A stretch of DNA of 64,000 bases from contig NZ_JACBYI010000038.1 of the NCBI RefSeq assembly GCF_019352175.1, positions 1-64,000 of the forward strand, in the 5' to 3' direction. The number at the start of each line of letters is the position of its first letter. The stretch's first letter is position 1. Under the pieces are notes generated by a model, which was not told where the DNA came from, made no database searches, and worked only from the letters and a program-made list of their open reading frames with translations. Shown piece after piece: positions 33,909-41,193 of the stretch. A program made the position numbers and the translations under genes. Origin of the DNA: Paenibacillus sp. S150. GTDB lineage: Bacteria > Bacillota > Bacilli > Paenibacillales > Paenibacillaceae.

Positions 33909-35054
33909 TTACCGGGATTGGGAAACCGCCCTCTCCACATAAGTTCTGTGCGCCGCTGATTTCTTCCCCTTTCCCCCAAGCAAGAATCCCAGTCCCGGCA
34001 CGTGCTTGATCACCATACTCAGCAACAGCGACCCCGCGACGGCAATTACTGTGGTCGGGAACCAGCCCAGGTAGCTGCCGTAAACATACCGTTCCACGAA
34101 GTTCAGCAGCAGGATGAAGATGCCGTAGTGGAAGATGAGGATTGCCAGCGATTCTTTGCCGATGTAGGTGAGGATGGCGGCGAAGAAGCCGGATTTGGAG
34201 AGCAGCTGGGTCATTTTGATGGCGAGCAGGCTTCCGGCGATCCCGGCGGTGTAGAAGAGCAGCAGGTTGCCGTATTCTCTGTTGTTCATGTCCACATAGC
34301 TGTTGAAGTAGGCGGCGGTGAGAAAGATGGCCATCAGGATCAGGGTGCCCAGGTTGAAGACACGGATCTTGCCGAGCAGCTGGTGCTGCTTGAGCTGGTA
34401 GCCGATGAACACGAAGAGCTGGGCGACAAGCGCGACGTCGATGTTCCAGGGCAGGAATAGCACGGTGCCCAGGGCATAACCGGACAGGCTCAGGGCGAGC
34501 ATGGCGGCAAGCTGCACAGGCAGCGGGCTTTTGCTTAGATAGCGCATGCTGAGGCAGAATATAATCTGGGTCACGAACAGGCAGGTCAGAAACCAGATGG
34601 GAATGTTCAGGAGCAGGCCGCCGGAATAGGTTCCGTAAGCGATTGCCAGCAGAGGCTCATACCAGGCGATGTCCGGGCTGTGGGCGGTTTCGAGGGTCCG
34701 GAGGATTAACCAGAGCAGATAGGACAGAAGGCCGGCGGACAGATAGGGAATGACGAGGGTGAGGAAGCGGGTACGCAGCAGAGAGGTGAAATTGTCAAAA
34801 TATTTGGAGGCGCTGAACAGATACCCGGAGACGATAAAGAATAACGGAAGCCGGAAATCCCTGAACATATCGTTCAGAACGACCGGGGTGAGACCGGCAT
34901 GTCCCACAACGACCAGCAGAATGGTAATGCCTCTGACCATGTCGATGACTTTAAGCCGCGGGGTCTTAACGGTGGTGGCGGAAGTCAATTCCGCTGCAGT
35001 TGTGGCTGAAGAAGCATCCGAAGCTTGCATGGGTTGGCCGCAGCCCCCTTCCAT
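33909..35054 (-). CDS. Acyltransferase 3 family membrane protein
   Basis: A 381-residue O-acyltransferase of the OafA/YrhL/fucose-4-O-acetylase type with about ten helices. Helix one contains VIDMVRGITILLVVVGHAG, whose His is the family catalytic residue. RLPLFFIVSGYLFSASK follows. Such enzymes acetylate surface sugars. The first 30 residues are low-complexity (A, S, T) and extra to the family. The ATG at 35054 lacks a clear ribosome site, and a later ATG at 35030 is an alternative. Being next to the polysaccharide locus suggests modification of that polymer, but it is not in the operon. Confidence 0.85.
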   Translation of the reverse strand: MEGGCGQPMQASDASSATTAAELTSATTVKTPRLKVIDMVRGITILLVVVGHAGLTPVVLNDMFRDFRLPLFFIVSGYLFSASKYFDNFTSLLRTRFLTLVIPYLSAGLLSYLLWLILRTLETAHSPDIAWYEPLLAIAYGTYSGGLLLNIPIWFLTCLFVTQIIFCLSMRYLSKSPLPVQLAAMLALSLSGYALGTVLFLPWNIDVALVAQLFVFIGYQLKQHQLLGKIRVFNLGTLILMAIFLTAAYFNSYVDMNNREYGNLLLFYTAGIAGSLLAIKMTQLLSKSGFFAAILTYIGKESLAILIFHYGIFILLLNFVERYVYGSYLGWFPTTVIAVAGSLLLSMVIKHVPGLGFLLGGKGKKSAAHRTYVERAVSQSR

Positions 35055-35308
35055 ATAAGTTAATCATAGGTTATAGGAAATAATAGGCAGGGGCAATGGT
35101 ACAAACTAGTTATTTCAATATACTACTTTAGCTGGTTGCTAACCTTGGATCAGGTTTATGCAGCTATTCAGAATGGCCGGGGGAGAGTGGAATTGCACGA
35201 CCCGAATGCACATAACGTGAATTTTCAGGAAATAGTACACTTTTGAGGGATGGAGAATAATGGAATCCATTTTATACTTATGTAAATTCTACAATAAAGG
35301 GAAGGAAA

Positions 35309-36421
35309 GTGAGGGGAATGAAGGAATATGACAATTCATTGGATGCGATCAAGGGAATTAGCTGTATTTTGATGATCATAGCGCATATTCCGGTTTATTT
35401 TAACGGCAATGAGCGGGTGTTTCAGATTGCTGCCGGTTTGGCCCCTGTACTTTTTTTTGCCGTGTCGGGGGTGACGACCACCTTTCAGGTGCGCAGGCGC
35501 AGCTTCCGGTCGATTCTCAGCTTTTATGCGCTGTTCGCAGTCATTGGCTTCTCATATAATCTCATGTGGAGACCGGAGGTTCAGGCTTTTAAAATAATGG
35601 ATGTTCCCCAGATCATCGCACTCGGAGTGCTCAGTATATACCTCCTGGAGAAATATCTCAAGCCCCCGCTCTATGCATATCTCCTTTTGCCGCTGCTTAT
35701 CTTCTCCGTACATTATTTCATCGGCCACCGCCTGCCGGACTTCCCTCTTCGATCCGTGTTGTTTACGGAGACAATAGGCTTCACCTATTTTCCTTGGATG
35801 CTTGCGTTTGCGGCGGGGATCTTTGCCTACCGATGCAGCAATCAGGCCAATCTCATTCTGGCTCTGGCTGCCGGACTGCTGCTGTCCATACTCAGTATCG
35901 GAGGCGTTCGTGAATCGGATTTCAGCAAATACAATATGTCTGTGAGCTACCTGCTGCTGTCTCTGGCCGTGTTGTTCGGAGCCTTCTATCTCTTCAGAAG
36001 GAAAAAAAGCTACGCTTCCTCCAGCCTGCTGCTGTATTTCGGCAAGCATTCGTTCTTATTCCTCTTTACCCATCTGCTGCTGATCCTGGCCTTTGACCGG
36101 CTTGGGCTGGGCCGCCTGTATATTGTGTGGATGTGGGGGCTGGCCCTGGTCTGCACTTATGCGGCGATGAGAAGCCTGCAGCGGCTTAACCGCTGCATAG
36201 CTCATTATCTGGAACACCCGTGGCCCTGGGTTCTTATTGTTCTTGGAGTTGCTGCCATTCCCCTGGTCATTCCGAACCGGGAGCTGATCATTCTGTCGGA
36301 AGCTGCGCTCGGCATTCTCTTCTCGCTGAATTACAAAACACTCTCCGGCCTAATGCCTGTAAGCCAATCCTTCCGTCCGCAGCCGGCCCGGCAGGAGGCT
36401 GCTGCCCCTGACCGGGCTTAG
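35309..36421 (+). CDS. Acyltransferase-3-like membrane protein
   Basis: A 370-residue membrane protein with about ten helices. The N-terminus YDNSLDAIKGISCILMIIAH resembles the opening helix of acyltransferase 3 proteins, with a His in the expected place, and VLFFAVSGVTTTFQVRRR matches the second block loosely. It is more distant from the family than its divergent neighbour. The C-terminus ends with a short proline/arginine-rich tail. GTG at 35309 (after AAGGGAAGG) or ATG at 35318 could start it. The upstream 254-base gap to the divergent gene shows no clear promoter. Confidence 0.75.
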   Translation: MRGMKEYDNSLDAIKGISCILMIIAHIPVYFNGNERVFQIAAGLAPVLFFAVSGVTTTFQVRRRSFRSILSFYALFAVIGFSYNLMWRPEVQAFKIMDVPQIIALGVLSIYLLEKYLKPPLYAYLLLPLLIFSVHYFIGHRLPDFPLRSVLFTETIGFTYFPWMLAFAAGIFAYRCSNQANLILALAAGLLLSILSIGGVRESDFSKYNMSVSYLLLSLAVLFGAFYLFRRKKSYASSSLLLYFGKHSFLFLFTHLLLILAFDRLGLGRLYIVWMWGLALVCTYAAMRSLQRLNRCIAHYLEHPWPWVLIVLGVAAIPLVIPNRELIILSEAALGILFSLNYKTLSGLMPVSQSFRPQPARQEAAAPDRA

Positions 36422-36484
36422 TGCCTATCCCAGAATAAATAAGTAACAACTATGGGTAAGAAAAAAAGTATGAGGTGAGAGTTG

Positions 36485-36940
36485 GCCAGCTTCGCCTCAA
36501 CAACGGCAATTCTGCCGTTATTTCGGGTAGCGCGGACCAACCCTGCCCCAACAACGTCAATTCTGCCGTTATTTCGGGGGGTGAGCGGGCCAACCCCGCC
36601 TCAACAACGTCAATTCTGCCGTTATTTCGGGTAGCGCGGGGCAACCCCGCCTCAACAACGGCAATTCTGCCGTTATTTCGGGGGGTGAGCGGGGCACCCC
36701 TGCCCCAACAACGGCAATTCTGCCGTTATTTCGGGGTGAGCGGGCCACCCCTGCCCCAACAACGGCAATTCTGCCGTTATTTCGGGTAGCGCGGGCCAAC
36801 CCTGCCTCAACAACGGCAATTCTGCCGTTATTTCGGGTAGCGCGGGGCAACCCTGCCCCAACAACGGCAATTCTGCCGTTATTTCGGGTAGCGCGGGCCA
36901 ACCCCGCCTCAACAACGGCAATTCTGCCGTTATTTCGGGA
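36485..36940 (+). repeat. Tandem array of nine 51-53-bp hairpin-bearing units
   Basis: The palindrome AACGGCAATTCTGCCGTT begins at 36502, 36553, 36606, 36657, 36710, 36761, 36812, 36863 and 36914; the spacing is 51 bases six times and 53 otherwise. Copies two and three carry AACGTC, which breaks one pair of the stem. Each hairpin is followed by ATTTCGGG and a GTAGCGCGGGCCAACC- or GTGAGCGGGGCACCCC-like linker. Because 51 is a multiple of three, long frames open on both strands, but they encode only repeats. The linkers are repeated rather than unique, so this is not a CRISPR array. Confidence 0.93.
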
Positions 36941-37344
36941 CGCGCTGCAGTACTCTTGCGAATAATCTCACACCAGCGAGCGAGAAAGAGTAAGCGAATG
37001 AAGTAAGCGTTGGGAAGGGAGCTGCCGGACGCTCAGCTTGCCCACTCCGCACCTGCACAAGGGGATAAGCCCAAAAAGCAAAAAAAGCACACTACACGGG
37101 TGCCTATAGACTGGACCCTTAGAAAAAAGGGATGCGGGCTGTTTGTCAGAAGAAAATAAAGTAATAGACTGAAAAGTAAAGTATTAGACTCGGCAAATAA
37201 AGCTGTAGACTGAGAAAATAAAGTTTTAGACTGGTGGCGCTTCATTAAGCTAACGGGCAGTAGAGTTCAAAAAAATTGACTATTAAATTATAAATGGTAA
37301 GATGTATCTCTTGAAGAAAAAATATGGATTTTAGAGGTGCTTGT
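36941..37344. repeat. Gene-free region with the left inverted/tandem repeat cluster of the methyltransferase cassette
   Basis: Positions 37147-37171 begin CAGAAGAAAATAAAGT and match the complement of 38312-38336 at 23 of 25 bases. TAGACTG-type motifs with AAATAAAG in front recur at about 37147, 37172, 37193 and 37216, making a short tandem series. ATTAAGCTAACGGG at about 37245-37258 recurs as a direct repeat at about 38150-38163. The part 36941-37140 has no gene; a stretch with GGGTGCC and TAGACTGGACCC near 37100-37125 could be an old insertion-sequence end, which I cannot confirm. Confidence 0.65.
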
Positions 37345-38133
37345 ATGCAGGAAAAACTGGCATTTATCAACAAGGTAGCGTGGGAAACGAAAGCTTACCA
37401 GGCTTGGGTTGAAAAGTATGGAACACCAGATGAGCTTGCAGTACAACTGAAACTGAAACATAAGCATCATTTGCGTTATTGGTTAAAGTACATCGGTGAT
37501 CCAGCAGGTAAAAGAGTCATTAACCTCCTGGGCTCGCACGGTCGAAAGGCGATTTCTTTAGCATTGCTGGGTGCTGATGTTACCGTGGTGGACATATCTG
37601 AAGAAAATCGGTTATATGCTATGCAGACTGCCGCTGCCACAGGTGTTGAACTCGACTATATCTGTTCTGACGTCTTGAATATCCAGAACGAAGAGACACT
37701 AGGCGAATTTGACATTGTGTTGATGGAGTTTGGTATTTTGCATTACTTTACGGACCTCAGCTCTATTTTCTCTGTGGTTCGTCGTAGGCTAGGGAAAAAT
37801 GGTCGTTTTATCTTGACTGACTTCCATCCGTTCGCACGTGCATGGATGAACACATACAATCTAAAACAGCCATCTGGAGATTACTTTGATGACAGTATTA
37901 AGGAAGGGGAAGTAGCTTTTGCTAAGTTGCTGCCCGAGGAAGAACGCTCTGAATTGGGTAAAATTTTAGGGCGAGGTTGGACAGTTGGTGAGATTATAAC
38001 TGCAATTGGTACGGAAGGGTTATTTATACGGACATTTGAAGAGATACCAAGCTCTACAGATCCGAGGTTTCCAGAGTTTTATACTCTAATTTCCGATAAA
38101 ATTGATATTGAATTATCCTCACTACATCCCTGA
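37345..38133 (+). CDS. SAM-dependent methyltransferase, class I
   Basis: A 262-residue protein with a Rossmann-type methyltransferase core. Motif I is VINLLGSHGRKAISLALLG, followed by DVTVVDISEENRLYAMQTAA (acidic residue binding SAM ribose), YICSDVLNI, and FDIVLMEFGILHYFTDLS (motif IV region), then a helix-rich C-terminal part. The substrate is not evident; the fold suits a small-molecule methyltransferase rather than a DNA methylase (no NPPY or PCQ). The ATG at 37345 has GAGGTG 6 bases upstream. The gene is alone between inverted-repeat clusters, which suggests a movable or selfishly maintained cassette. Confidence 0.83.
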   Translation: MQEKLAFINKVAWETKAYQAWVEKYGTPDELAVQLKLKHKHHLRYWLKYIGDPAGKRVINLLGSHGRKAISLALLGADVTVVDISEENRLYAMQTAAATGVELDYICSDVLNIQNEETLGEFDIVLMEFGILHYFTDLSSIFSVVRRRLGKNGRFILTDFHPFARAWMNTYNLKQPSGDYFDDSIKEGEVAFAKLLPEEERSELGKILGRGWTVGEIITAIGTEGLFIRTFEEIPSSTDPRFPEFYTLISDKIDIELSSLHP

Positions 38134-38146
38134 CTTTGGAAGTCCC

Positions 38147-38337
38147 CATCATTAAGCTAACGGGAAACGTTAGTCCAATGAAGACAGCGACAGTCTAGAC
38201 ATTATTTTCTTGTCCATGGCAGTCTGTTCCAATTTCAAGGGTCAGTCTAAAACTAATTTTATGGAGACTGATGGTACGGCAACTCGAAAGTCCGTGTAGA
38301 ATTCAGAAAACCCGTCTAATACTTTATTTTCTTCTGC
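38147..38337. repeat. Right inverted-repeat cluster of the methyltransferase cassette
   Basis: It contains the direct copy ATTAAGCTAACGGG (about 38150-38163), where CTAACG-ggaaa-CGTTAG forms a small hairpin, and then TAGAC/GTCTA motifs in inverted orientation at about 38190, 38244 and 38313, ending with the 25-base complement of the left repeat at 38312-38336. No coding sequence is seen. Confidence 0.65.
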
Positions 38338-38394
38338 AGTTGTTCGCTTGAAAGAAGACACGGAACTATGAAGCCTTACTTCATTTCGCCTGCG

Positions 38395-38546
38395 CTCAGA
38401 TCGTTTGGAGAAGCGTACCCTCCGTTCATTCCCGATAACTTATTTTGGGATAGGTTTTTAGCCAAAGCGAAGTCCGGCAAGACGGCTGACCCGGCAGGAG
38501 ACCGCTTAGTGATTGTGGAATAGGGTAAATATACCCTAGGAGGTGT
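38395..38546 (+). promoter_or_regulatory. Possible structured leader before the Asp-box gene
   Basis: Between the cassette and the gene at 38551 several stems can be drawn: AAGCG (about 38466) with CGCTT (about 38502) enclosing GTCCGGC and a CCCGGCAGGAGAC segment, and a perfect hairpin TAGGGTA-aata-TACCCTA (38521-38538) whose end touches the AGGAGG ribosome site. The last hairpin could hide the site and control translation. I could not match it to a known riboswitch class. Covariation would decide. Confidence 0.35.
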
Positions 38547-38550
38547 CACT

Positions 38551-39732
38551 ATGAACTTTACACAACGACTGCGGCAAACATCCTTAACACTTCTCTCTGC
38601 GGGCCTGCTAACCTTGAGCGGCTGGGGGGCGGCGGCAGCGCCTCCGGCACAGGCTGCGGCGCCTGCAACCCGGACACCGTCCTGCAGCACCGGGGATCAC
38701 GGAATTCTGCAGGAGCTGCAAAGTAAGCATACAGGCGAGGGGAGGGACCCGCTTGCTTTTTCGGCTGTGGATTTTCTGAATGCGGATACGGGACGGGCAG
38801 CCGGCAACGGCTTCCTGATTGGGACTTCGGATGGCGGCTGCCGCTTTCAGGAGATTTATGAAGGGCAATGGGGCTTTCAGCAGATCGATTTTCCCGACAA
38901 TGTGCACGGCTGGGCTCTGGCAACGGTTCAGGATGGACAAGCCAAATATCTGATCCGTACGGCAGACGGCGGCTCGACCTGGACAAGACTGACGAATAAT
39001 GCGGTAACCTTTGAACGTATAGATTTCATGGACAGCCAGGCCGGGTTCGGCTATAACCGCGCTTCTACCTATTATACGAAGGATGGCGGGACTGTCTGGA
39101 GCAAGGTACCGACACCGGCCAATACCCGTGGATCTTATTTCAGCAGCCGCAATAATGGCTGGGCGGTAGTTGTCGTTCCGGGCAGCGGCTACCAGGTGAT
39201 GAGAACAACCGACGGCGGGGCAAGCTGGAAGCTGTCACTGAAGTCGGCGTACCCCGAGCCGGTCTATGGGCAGGTGTATGCTGAAGGCCCCCAGGTCTAT
39301 GCGTTGCTCTACGGCGGCTCCGGGATGTCCCAGACTTCCTACTCGCTCTATGGCAGCCCGGATTCGGGCGGAAGCTGGACCCGGGTGATCGCCCAGGATA
39401 CTGCCGGCGGCGGTCCTGCCCCGGGGAGCGGAGCGGCCAAGGTGAAGAAGGGGCCGGCTTCAGGCAGCCCCGGAAATATGCAGCTGATCGGCAAGACGAC
39501 AGCGTTCCTGGTCGGCTATCAGCCTGCGGCTGAGGCGGTTGGCATCGGCGTTACGAAGAACAACGGCCAGGAGTGGAGTAATCTTAAGACGGTTCCCGGC
39601 TTTGAAGGGGAAATCTCCTTCGCCGATCACAACCAGGGCTGGCTTGCGGCTCGCGATCTGAACAGCTCGACGCTGTACTTCACCAAGGACGGCGGGGCGA
39701 ATTGGAGCGCTAAGTTTACTTTTAAAAGATAA
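38551..39732 (+). CDS. Secreted Asp-box (BNR/Ycf48-like) beta-propeller protein
   Basis: A 393-residue exported protein. The signal peptide covers about residues 1-36 (QRLRQTSLTLLSAGLLTLSG, cleavage near AQAA). At least five Asp-box motifs with the SxDxGxTW pattern are seen: TADGGSTW, TKDGGTVW, TTDGGASW, SPDSGGSW and TKDGGANW, a signature of sialidase-, Ycf48- and Vps10-type propellers. No sialidase catalytic Arg triad or Tyr-Glu pair can be pointed to, so an enzymatic role should not be assumed. AGGAGG precedes the ATG by 8 bases. The last codons and stop (ttt aaa aga taa) lie inside the start of a family A repeat. Confidence 0.82.
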   Translation: MNFTQRLRQTSLTLLSAGLLTLSGWGAAAAPPAQAAAPATRTPSCSTGDHGILQELQSKHTGEGRDPLAFSAVDFLNADTGRAAGNGFLIGTSDGGCRFQEIYEGQWGFQQIDFPDNVHGWALATVQDGQAKYLIRTADGGSTWTRLTNNAVTFERIDFMDSQAGFGYNRASTYYTKDGGTVWSKVPTPANTRGSYFSSRNNGWAVVVVPGSGYQVMRTTDGGASWKLSLKSAYPEPVYGQVYAEGPQVYALLYGGSGMSQTSYSLYGSPDSGGSWTRVIAQDTAGGGPAPGSGAAKVKKGPASGSPGNMQLIGKTTAFLVGYQPAAEAVGIGVTKNNGQEWSNLKTVPGFEGEISFADHNQGWLAARDLNSSTLYFTKDGGANWSAKFTFKR

Positions 39733-39823
39733 GAATTTATATGCTCGGCACACCAAATTATCCTTCTATTTGTCGCTGAAACACGCCGTCCTTTAAATGG
39801 ACGGCGAAGCCGTTTCTGTTTGA
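39723..39823 (+). repeat. Family A double-hairpin repeat, copy A4
   Basis: Starts ttaaaagataagaatttata, overlapping the end of the Asp-box gene, and continues with ACGCCGTCC-tttaaat-GGACGGCG and AGCCGTTTCTG. A fragment of the left half (atcagaatttatatgttttg) follows directly at about 39824-39850, as if two elements were stacked. Confidence 0.75.
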
Positions 39824-40708
39824 AAAATCAGAATTTATATGTTTTGGGGGAAGCGAAGCTTATCCGTTATTTCATGGCTGCGCTGTATATGAAAGAATGG
39901 ATCGGGACTTCGGCCAAGCAAACTGCGCTATTGCGTTGGCCGCAGCGGGCAGATAGAGGGAAACAAAGGCAGAAGTACCTTTGATTTCGCCCGGAGCCGG
40001 CTGGACGAGGGAAACAGCGCGAAATGGTTCTTCTCCTTCCCACTAAAATGGCAGCATTCTTAATATAGGACGCCGATAGGCGTCTTTCTTAAAAGATAAT
40101 TTATATGTTTCACGCAATAAATTAGCCTTATCTTTCTCGCAGAAACGGATACCGTCCTTATAAGGGCGGCGAAGCCGTTTCCACTTTTTGCTGGGGAAAC
40201 ATGAGGGCTAACCGGGGCTCGTTACCGGGGGGATAGCAGTAAAGTGCAGTGAAGTAGCGTGAAGTGGGATTAGCGGGAATTAGTAAACCTAAATGGACTG
40301 AAAAGCTTGCGGTAAAAGGAATAGTGGGAAAAAGTAAACATATTTGAAGCATATTCCCTTGAAAGGCGACGAAACGGATGGATTAGGTATCCTTTTTCCC
40401 GCTAACGCTTGCGAAAAAGGGATTGGGGGAGAAGTAAGTTTACTTTTTCCACTTGGGCTTCCCGGCAGATCTCGGCGAGACGCTACAACAGCGAGTGGAA
40501 ACCCCTACCCGGCCGTAGGCCCGGGCGAAATCACCACTTTACTAAGTTTAGCGCTTTTTTTGTGCAGAATGGTGAATGAAATCCAACCGGATGTTTGGAG
40601 TATGCGGGCAGTTTATGCTTCTGATCATATATAATTATCTTTATGTTTCAAAACAAGATATACTGGAATTATCCAGAGCTTGGTTGGATAGTTTCGGAGG
40701 CGCGTTTT
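39824..40708. repeat. Gene-free region with copies of families A and B
   Basis: No gene was found in this stretch of nearly 900 bases. Positions 40089-40188 are family A copy A5 (AAAAGATAATTTATATG, ttatcttt, then AAACGGATACCGTCC and GGCGAAGCCG). Positions 40268-40475 are a long copy of family B with GTGGGAAAAAGTAAAC near its left and GTTTACTTTTTCCACTTGGG at its right end, so it is an imperfect palindrome. A short B-like piece (cccactaaaatggcagc) stands near 40048. The sequence from 40476 to 40708 holds nothing recognisable beyond the region preceding the next start. Confidence 0.65.
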
Positions 40709-41101
40709 ATGGAGAGTGCAATGGACCTTGTTAAGGTTTTTCAAGAATTAGAAGAGCGGATTAATGCGTTTATCAACGATGATTCGTCAATTGAGTATAT
40801 AGAAGGATCGGCACAGGTTGTGGAAGGCGGGGCTTTTTCCTGGTCCCGGTTGAAGCCGGCGGATTTGAACAAGCAAACGTTTATTCATTCGGAGTATACG
40901 GAATTGGCGGTCAAGGTCCGTGCAATTCTGACAGATGAAGAGAGTCCCAATATCGCCAAGTTTGAACACAGCTCGGCTCTGGTTATCAACTATATCCTGC
41001 AGGACACTTTATTATGGCTGCCGGGAATCAAGAATGTCATTGACGATATCAAGACAGAGCTGGACTTGCAGCAGCTGTTTATTTCTGAGCATATGGAGTG
41101 A
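40709..41101 (+). CDS. Small cytoplasmic protein of unknown function
   Basis: A 130-residue protein without signal or membrane segments that I do not recognise. The N-terminal helix (MDLVKVFQELEERINAFI) is followed by a mixed region with the strand-like IEYIEGSAQVVEGGAFSWSR and an amphipathic C-terminal part rich in leucine and aspartate. The ATG at 40709 has GGAGG 9 bases upstream; the frame opens at 40643 but without a ribosome site. It ends at a bidirectional terminator shared with the LacI gene. Size and acidic character recall small immunity or stress proteins, but this is only an impression. Confidence 0.6.
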   Translation: MESAMDLVKVFQELEERINAFINDDSSIEYIEGSAQVVEGGAFSWSRLKPADLNKQTFIHSEYTELAVKVRAILTDEESPNIAKFEHSSALVINYILQDTLLWLPGIKNVIDDIKTELDLQQLFISEHME

Positions 41102-41153
41102 GCTGCGGCACGCTGTCGGCAGTCAGGATTTCAATTTCATAAATGCACCGTAC

Positions 41154-41190
41154 ACAAGTCTTGCCGCAACCCGGGTAAGACTTGTTTCTG
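41154..41190. terminator. Bidirectional terminator between the small unknown and lacI-type genes
   Basis: ACAAGTCTT (41154-41162) pairs perfectly with AAGACTTGT (41177-41185) and T-rich sequence (TTTCTGTT) follows on the plus strand. It stands between two convergent genes. Confidence 0.8.
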
Positions 41191-41193
41191 TTC

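Noticed and set aside
36450..36921. Open frames on both strands within the tandem array
   Set aside because: They exist because the 51-base period keeps frames open; the products are only repeated low-complexity units with no ribosome sites.
36485..36940. Possible CRISPR array
   Set aside because: The segments between palindromes are themselves repeats in two variants, not unique spacers, and no cas gene is in the window.
37345..38133. DNA methyltransferase of a restriction-modification system
   Set aside because: No amino-methylase NPPY-type motif, no cytosine-methylase PCQ motif and no restriction gene or specificity subunit nearby; it fits a small-molecule methyltransferase.
38150..38175. 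Integron attC-like site (CTAACG/CGTTAG hairpin)
   Set aside because: Too short and lacks the two pairs of core sites; no integrase gene is in the window.
38440..38520. Known riboswitch (cobalamin, c-di-GMP or c-di-AMP)
   Set aside because: Single blocks look faintly similar but none of the class-defining cores is present in order.
38551..39732. Sialidase
   Set aside because: Asp-boxes are present, but the catalytic arginine triad and Tyr/Glu pair cannot be found.
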